Of a DNA stretch of 64,000 nucleotides, positions 58,638 to 64,000 are shown piece by piece (the first letter of the stretch is position 1; every line of letters begins with the position of its first letter). The notes below the pieces were generated by a model. The model was given only the letters and a program-made list of their open reading frames with translations, was not told the origin of the DNA and made no database searches. The stretch spans positions 660,272 to 724,271 of the forward strand of contig KL647304.1 in the NCBI GenBank assembly GCA_000727475.1, read 5' to 3'. The position numbers were made by a program, and so were the translations under genes. This stretch comes from Sarcocystis neurona. Its lineage: Eukaryota > Apicomplexa > Conoidasida > Eucoccidiorida > Sarcocystidae.

Positions 58638-60222
58638 TTATGAGAGAGACGCGACGAAGGCCTCGCAAAAGAGGAACTCGGGTTTTGTAAAAGAGTACAT
58701 CCAGTCAGCAGGCTTGTGTCAATCACCCGCTCCGAGTGTACGCGCGCGTGCGATTCTCAGTCCGAGTGTACGTACACCCCACTTCTGTTTCTCAGTCCGA
58801 GCGTACATCCACCTGACTGCTATTTCCCGCTTCTGAAGACACATCCGCATGCGTCGAAAGACACGCGCGCGGCATTCCTCATCCTTCACAAACAAGACTA
58901 CCTGTGTGCATATCTATCTATCTACCTATATGTATATATATATGTATATATATATGTATATGTACATACATAAATGTGCGTACCCTAAGGCGCACACTGA
59001 TACATATATTATTCCATGTTATATATATTATACGTTACTTATTGTTCATACTATCTATCTACCTATTTATCTATCTATATATGTGTAAGTATATATCTAT
59101 ATGTGCAACGTACTGACGTCTTCCTATTATATATATATATCCTCTATACTATATTATATATATAGATAGATACATGCACCACGTTGACGTCGTTATATGA
59201 TACATATATGTATATCTATATGTGTCATGTGCTACCTATATAACATACATATATGTAGAATGTACGGGTCGTATACATGTGCCCATATAATATATATTAT
59301 ATGTTGCATATATTATAAATATTATATATATCTACATATATGTGTGTATATTTGCATCGTCCTGACTTGCTCATATGTTGATTTACCAGAGGCTCCGTCT
59401 CCCTCTCTCTCTATCTCTGCCACATGTGGACATGTAGACAATCTCTACGAGTATGGGTGTGGGGACAGCAAATATATATATGTGTGTGTGTGTGCACGTA
59501 TACATTCACATATATATATAAGCTGCGTCGGCCTGTAAATACATACATATATCAACAGAGGTGCAAGATATTTTGTTGTGTAGAGAGGTGGAGAGGAAGA
59601 CGGGAGTGTAGTAGTACCTGCCTTGGCTGCGTCCAACTTTTTTTGCACCAACTGTAGATGATGGCCAGGCCCCTGCCTTTCCGCCTTTCTTTCTGTTCTT
59701 TTCTGTCTCTCCGTCTTCTCTCCGTATCTCTCCGTATCTCTCCTTTGGTGAATACTTCTGGCGTTCTCCTCTTCGCTTAAAATCTCTCCGTCACAGGCGA
59801 CGAATGGCTCTCCGGACTTCTCTGCTGTTCACACACGCGTATATATGTGTGTGTGGGGTGGGTGTGTGTCTCTTTTTTCGGTGTCTCTGTCTCTGTGTTC
59901 GGGTGGTGTGCATGGGCGCCGTCTCCCTTTGTGTTTCCCTCTGCTTTCCCGTAGATGTGTCTGTCTCCGTGTCTCCGTCTCCGTCTGTGTGTGTGGTGGG
60001 GTGTGGGGAGTGGTGGGGGGGTGGGGTGGGGCGTCTGTGTCTCCCGTCGTCCTTCCCGTCTCCTCCACGTGCTGCTGCACCGGGTTCGAACCACGCAGCC
60101 AAAAATTGCGGAGTGCGTCTTCCGTCGAAAGAGGAGAAGCAACAAGACGTGCAGACACACATACGACGCACATCTCTCGAGAATGCATGTTTTGCAGAGA
60201 TCCAGCCGGGCCTCAATGGCAT
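58638..60222 (-). CDS. Probable small five-exon gene of unknown function (~78 aa)
   Basis: Proposed - strand exons are 60222-60165 (ATG), 60118-60069, 59651-59618, 58832-58813 and 58712-58638 (TAA); all join in phase with GT-AG introns. The product would start MPLRPGWISAKHAFSRDVR, continue ALRNFWLRGSNPVQQH and LVQKKLDAAKA, and end ADWMYSFTKPEFLFCEAF plus five residues. The first three exons read as one amphipathic, basic helix region. The 20-nt fourth exon and the acceptor of the fifth (gacacaag) are weak. I recognise no family. The basic start and small size would suit a mitochondrial or membrane-complex subunit, but that is speculation. Confidence 0.4.
58900..59600. repeat. TA-rich simple repeats
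   Basis: TATATA/TATCTATC runs throughout, lying in an intron if the small - strand gene is real. A GATTTACCAG/AGGCTCC unique island at 59,380-59,460 has no supported frame. Confidence 0.6.
59850..60060. repeat. GT-rich and GGTG-rich stretch
   Basis: Interrupted GT runs and a G-rich segment (GGGTGTGGGGAGTGGTGGGG region, 59,990-60,040), low in A. On the minus strand it is the second proposed intron of the small gene. Confidence 0.6.
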
Positions 60223-60229
60223 TGAGTGT

Positions 60230-61370
60230 GTATACACACACACACACACACTTTCAGACTGATACATATATACAAATACAGACACGTGTATATATATATG
60301 CATGTGTGTATCTATGAGAATATATGTAGACAGATGTATATGTATACAAACAACACACACTTTCAGATTGATACACATATGTACATACAGATACATATAC
60401 ACATCTATGTATATATACATACATATATATGTGTACGAACAACATACACTTTTGGGTCGACACATACATGTAAATCCATATGTACATATATATATATTAT
60501 ATCTATATCTGTATCTATCTATCTATATATGTATATACGTATGTATATAAACAATTTCTCTGGCTGAGAACATCTCGACAATTACGCGTGAACAGAGAAC
60601 AAACGGGCATAAATTTGTCTCCCTGTTAAGAGAGAGAGAGGGAAACACAGAGAAAGCAACACACACGTAGGGCTGCTTCCGTAGAGGCTTCTGTGAGAAT
60701 GTACGTACCTTATATACATGCACCTTTATACATATGTACATTAAAGACGCACGTATCTGTATCATGTGACACATGCATGCATGGGCCGACGTATGCATAA
60801 ACCCATTAAGATTAACAAATACAAGTATGCTATGTATATATATATATATATGTACGCATGTACAAATATATACATACGTACTCATATATATATATATATA
60901 TATGTATATGGATGGATGTATCTGAGTACATAGTTTTACGGTGTCGTTGTCCTGCAGATAGCATAGTGCACGTGCCTCTATGGTAGCATTTAGGTAGCAC
61001 TTGTATTTCTCTTTCTCTCTCTTTCTCTGTGTCGACGATTCTCTCTCTCTATATATATGTATATATACATTGATATATATATTTGTTTGTATGTATTTAC
61101 GGACGAAAATTTGTTTGTCTCAGTGGACATACACGTACACGTCAATTACTTGTCTTCATCTACACTGTCGCGGATATGCGTAATATGGGATAGATATACT
61201 AGGGCTTGTGAATATATGAATATATATATATACATGAATACCAATGCGCGTAGAAGTACAGCGATGCACGTACGTTCAAATAATGTGTACGTATAATACG
61301 TGTATGTGTATATATATATATATTCAAGCAGATACTTGGACGCATATGTGAAAGGTGGAGATATTATCTT
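60230..61370. repeat. TA/CA-rich intergenic DNA
   Basis: A CA run (60,232-60,252), two copies of a TTTCAGA(C/T)TGATACA(T/C)ATATG-like unit (60,252, 60,361), and many TA runs. No gene was seen. Confidence 0.6.
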
Positions 61371-61581
61371 CTCGTTGTCTACGTGTCGAGGATTGAAGAG
61401 GGTAGAGCAGCAACGAAGAAATTTGCAACATACGCAAAGTTGTACACCTCTGCAGCTGCAGGGAGGAACGCTGCTGCTGCCGTTGCTGTTTCCGCTGCTA
61501 CTGCTGCTGCTGTTCCTGCTGCCCACGTCTTCTGCTGGTGTTTGCTGCAGCCCCCCACCTCCTCCTGCTGTTTTGCTGCTG

Positions 61582-61928
61582 CTACTGTTGCTCCTCCTTC
61601 TCCTCGTCTTCCTGCTGCTGCTGCTGCCGCTGTTGCGATTGCTGCTGCTGCTGCGACTGCTGCTGCTGCTGCGACTGCTGCTGCTGCTGCGACCGCTGCT
61701 GCTGCTGCTGCTCCTCTTTTTCCTTCTCCTCCCGGTGGTGGCTGGTCAGCAACTGCAGCTGTGGTTGCTGCGGGTGCGCGTCGTTCTCCTCTCGCGTTTT
61801 CTGCCGCTGCTGCTTCTTCTTCCCCCCGTTGCTGGCAAAAAGGTCCTTCCTTTCCTTCATTTTCGGCAGTGTCATTTCTGCTGAGTCTACGATGAGAGTT
61901 ACTGGCCCGTCGTTGACGAGCTCCACAA
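61582..61928 (-). CDS. DTD last exon with Gln-rich extension
   Basis: Acceptor ggcgtgaag after a pyrimidine-rich tract. VELVNDGPVTLIVDSAEM is followed by KMKERKDLFASNGGKKKQQR and about 45 residues of Gln with Arg/Ser/Glu to a TAG. Typical DTDs end within a few residues of the Asp-Ser, so the ~95-residue tail is an Eimeria-type repeat addition. Confidence 0.75.
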
Positions 61929-63262
61929 CTTCACGCCGTCGACGAGGCAGCAGCAACGGCAGCAAGGAGAAAAACGGACACGGCAGCAGCAGGAAAAAAT
62001 TCCAACGGTGGTTCGCTACCAGCACACATGTATGTATATTTATAGAGGACTACGATGCCTATACAGCGGAGTATATGTGTATACACAAACATGCACACAC
62101 ATACGTGTATGTAGGTATACACGGACACACGAATAAGTTTCACATGTATACGTAGAACTGTTAATACTCGTACACATATGTACATGCACGTTGGTGCGTA
62201 CATGTTATTCGTCTCCATGCAAATGCGTATTTATACATACAAAAATAAACACGTTTTCGTATATACGAGTGTGTGCAGGTAATACTAATTTCTACACACA
62301 TGTATATACAGACAAAGGCACACACTTATTCGTATATTACATACACATATATATACACACACACAGAGGTACACACTTCTTCATACATATGAATCTGTGT
62401 GCATATACTAATTTTTTACACATATATATATATATATATATTTATACGCACACGCACACACACTTGCACACATACATATATATGTATATATATGTGTATA
62501 GCAGACAAGAATAACGTGTGTATATATACATATATATATATAGATATGCACGTGGTGGGTTGAATCATTATGTGGGGCAAAGGGTGGTGCTGCTTCTGTT
62601 GGCCGACCGCTTATGTACGAGAGTCCAAATAACAGGGAAGCAAAAGTGAAGAAAACAGAAAGAGTCCACAGACAGGAGGATCCGCCAAAAATTTTTCCGC
62701 CACTTTATTCACAAAGGCGCGGCACCTGTGCTAATTTAAGAAGAAGTTCCTTCCCACACAAACGTACACTTTCCCCGGACGCGCCTTTATAAGAGAAAAA
62801 CAGGAGACTTCTCTGTGCTCCTCAACATACGTGCATTTATCTGGCACTATACATATATGGAGAGAGATGTGCACATATATACACGAATATACATATACAT
62901 ATATATATGCAGAGAGAGAGACAGACAGAGACAAAGGCGCATGGATGTGGATGTTTCCATAATTATATATGAAAGTGCCTATGTACATATATACATATAT
63001 ATATATACACATATATATGTACATACATCTGCACACATATGTGTATATATATATATAGTTTGTGTGTGCGTATGTATCCATCCCTACGTAGTAGAACCGT
63101 TGGCTAGCAGAATGCCTACACTTTTTGTAGACAGGCGTTTACTCATTTTCTAGGGGGGAGGAGATAGATACTACTCTGCGTCCAGGATCTGCACGCGCGC
63201 GTGCAAATGCGGCAGCAGCAAGGTGGACACGTCGTCGTAAAACGCGGAATATGGACTATTGC
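61582..63262 (-). CDS. D-aminoacyl-tRNA deacylase (DTD), C-terminal part
   Basis: Two - strand exons are recognisable. 63262-63171 encodes NSPYSAFYDDVSTLLLPHLH and RVQILDAE, equivalent to the ...LYEEFLKLL...KVKDG helix of DTD. 61928-61582 encodes VELVNDGPVTLIVDS, whose NDGPVT is a DTD hallmark motif that recognises the D-amino acid. DTD hydrolyses D-aminoacyl-tRNA to keep D-residues out of proteins. After the conserved end the protein continues with a Lys-rich linker and a long Gln-rich tail. The phase between the two exons does not fit directly (a stop follows the first), so a micro-exon or alternative donor (GCAGA/gtagta) is needed. N-terminal exons were not found and probably lie beyond 64,000. 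Confidence 0.65.
62030..62560. repeat. TA/CA simple repeats in the DTD intron
   Basis: TACACA/TATATA runs throughout, with CA runs at 62,355-62,370 and 62,450-62,475. Confidence 0.65.
63171..63262 (-). CDS. Likely upstream DTD exon
   Basis: Acceptor tgtgtgttttag. Ends either at a TAG (63,171) or at a donor two bases before it. If the stop is used, it would instead be the C-terminus of another gene. Confidence 0.5.
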
Positions 63263-63509
63263 CTAAAACACACAGAAACGTGGAACTACTTTAATACGCG
63301 AGTTCACTCGTTGCTGTCAAAAATAAGAATCAATCACGTAGACAGACGTGCAAGCAGATATCGCTGTCAGATGATTCTTCTCTGCACCTGGCGGAGGTCA
63401 AAACAAAAGCCTGCAGGATCGTCCAAAAGAAAACTAAATCGACTCCTGGTCTAAATTCATAAGCTGTGAACCGCAGGAATCTTCCACCTTGTTCCCTACT
63501 CTTCCTACT

Positions 63510-63585
63510 CTGTGCACGTATACATATGTATACCTATATATATATATATATTTTCATATAGGCATACATATGTATACGTGCACAG
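63510..63585. repeat. Near-perfect 30-bp hairpin
   Basis: 63,510-63,539 (starting CTGTGCACGTATACATATGT) pairs with 63,556-63,585 with one mismatch, around a 16-base TA-rich loop. It is AT-rich inside, with GTGCAC at both ends. Confidence 0.9.
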
Positions 63586-64000
63586 CGCCAGTTATATCGA
63601 ATAGATTCGAGTACAACAGGCTTACTGAAAGAGAGAGAGAAGAAGATAGCAAGCGTATGTCACACACGTGGAATGTGTGATTGATCTATTGCTGTACTAT
63701 TATGTATACATATATGTGTAGGTGCAGGTAATGCAGAGGTACAACATTACAGCATACACATATATATACACGAATATAATATATATATATATGTACACAC
63801 GATGAGAATGTGTGTTCTGAGCAGAGAATGGGAAGTGTCCTATAATATACGTATATGCGTCAAGTAATAAGATATAATACTATACCATTATGTACGGGCG
63901 CATATATATGTAGATATGTGTGCGGGCAGGCGTAGCATGCGAGGAAGGTAGAGAGATGTTTACTGTACGTCTAAGAAAAACAATGTGTGTATGTGCAGAA
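63586..64000. other. Window end, no supported gene
   Basis: Unique and TA-rich sequence, with no motif of the missing DTD N-terminus (for example the QFTL strand) on the minus strand. Confidence 0.5.

Noticed and set aside
60080..60100. GGTTCGAACC word suggesting a tRNA
   Set aside because: No cloverleaf is possible; on the minus strand it encodes Gly-Ser-Asn in a proposed exon.
62560..62790. Minus-strand stretch reading NKVAEKFLADPPVCGLFLF, possibly a retroelement remnant or DTD exon
   Set aside because: No flanking splice sites, no motif and no repeat copy elsewhere in the window.
1..64000. Telomere-like TTTAGGG arrays, rRNA genes, transposase or reverse transcriptase genes
   Set aside because: Looked for because Eimeria repeat-rich segments can carry them; no such arrays or motifs were seen.

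Overview
The window looks like nuclear DNA of a coccidian parasite of the genus Eimeria. The evidence is dense CAG/CTG trinucleotide tracts in both exons and introns (read as runs of Ala, Gln, Ser or Leu), very long GT-AG introns full of TA, TG and CT microsatellites, frequent GCATGC words, and proteins whose conserved cores are inflated by homopolymeric amino-acid repeats. Almost all long open frames are artefacts of these repeats. The real genes are chains of short exons, found by translating all frames, recognising family motifs and checking splice sites and phase by hand.

Layout. 1-6.9 kb: mostly unique sequence with no supported gene. 6.95-31.9 kb, + strand: one intron-rich gene of about 25 kb for a TMCO4-type DUF726 alpha/beta hydrolase. 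Nine of its splice junctions join in phase. Ser, Asp and His candidates for the active site lie on three different exons. Its introns hold most of the repeats, including a 200-bp foldback around a CAG core (17.4-18.1 kb) and a cluster of GTGTACGTACAC-like palindromes (30.55-31.0 kb). 31.9-38.6 kb: no firm gene; CTG tracts give way to CAG tracts and a 96-bp higher-order repeat. 38.7-41.6 kb, - strand: three exons of a FAM133-like basic, serine-rich protein. 41.7-52.9 kb: CTG/CAG tracts, a 125-bp tandem duplication, TA-rich DNA and only weak coding candidates.

52.9-57.7 kb, + strand: the catalytic part of a ClpP protease, presumably apicoplast-targeted, in three phase-compatible exons with a repeat insertion of about 155 residues in the fold. 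The 602-base assembly gap (56,321-56,922) lies in its last intron and seems to hide no coding sequence. 58.6-60.2 kb, - strand: a probable small gene (about 78 aa) of five tiny exons with a 46-nt first intron, of unknown function. 61.6-63.3 kb, - strand: C-terminal exons of a D-aminoacyl-tRNA deacylase with a Gln-rich tail; its start is probably beyond the window.

The four recognisable genes are unrelated housekeeping functions (lipase-like membrane hydrolase, nuclear SR/Lys-rich protein, organelle protease, tRNA proofreading) and show no operon-like logic. Splice sites and 5' ends are inferences from sequence only.
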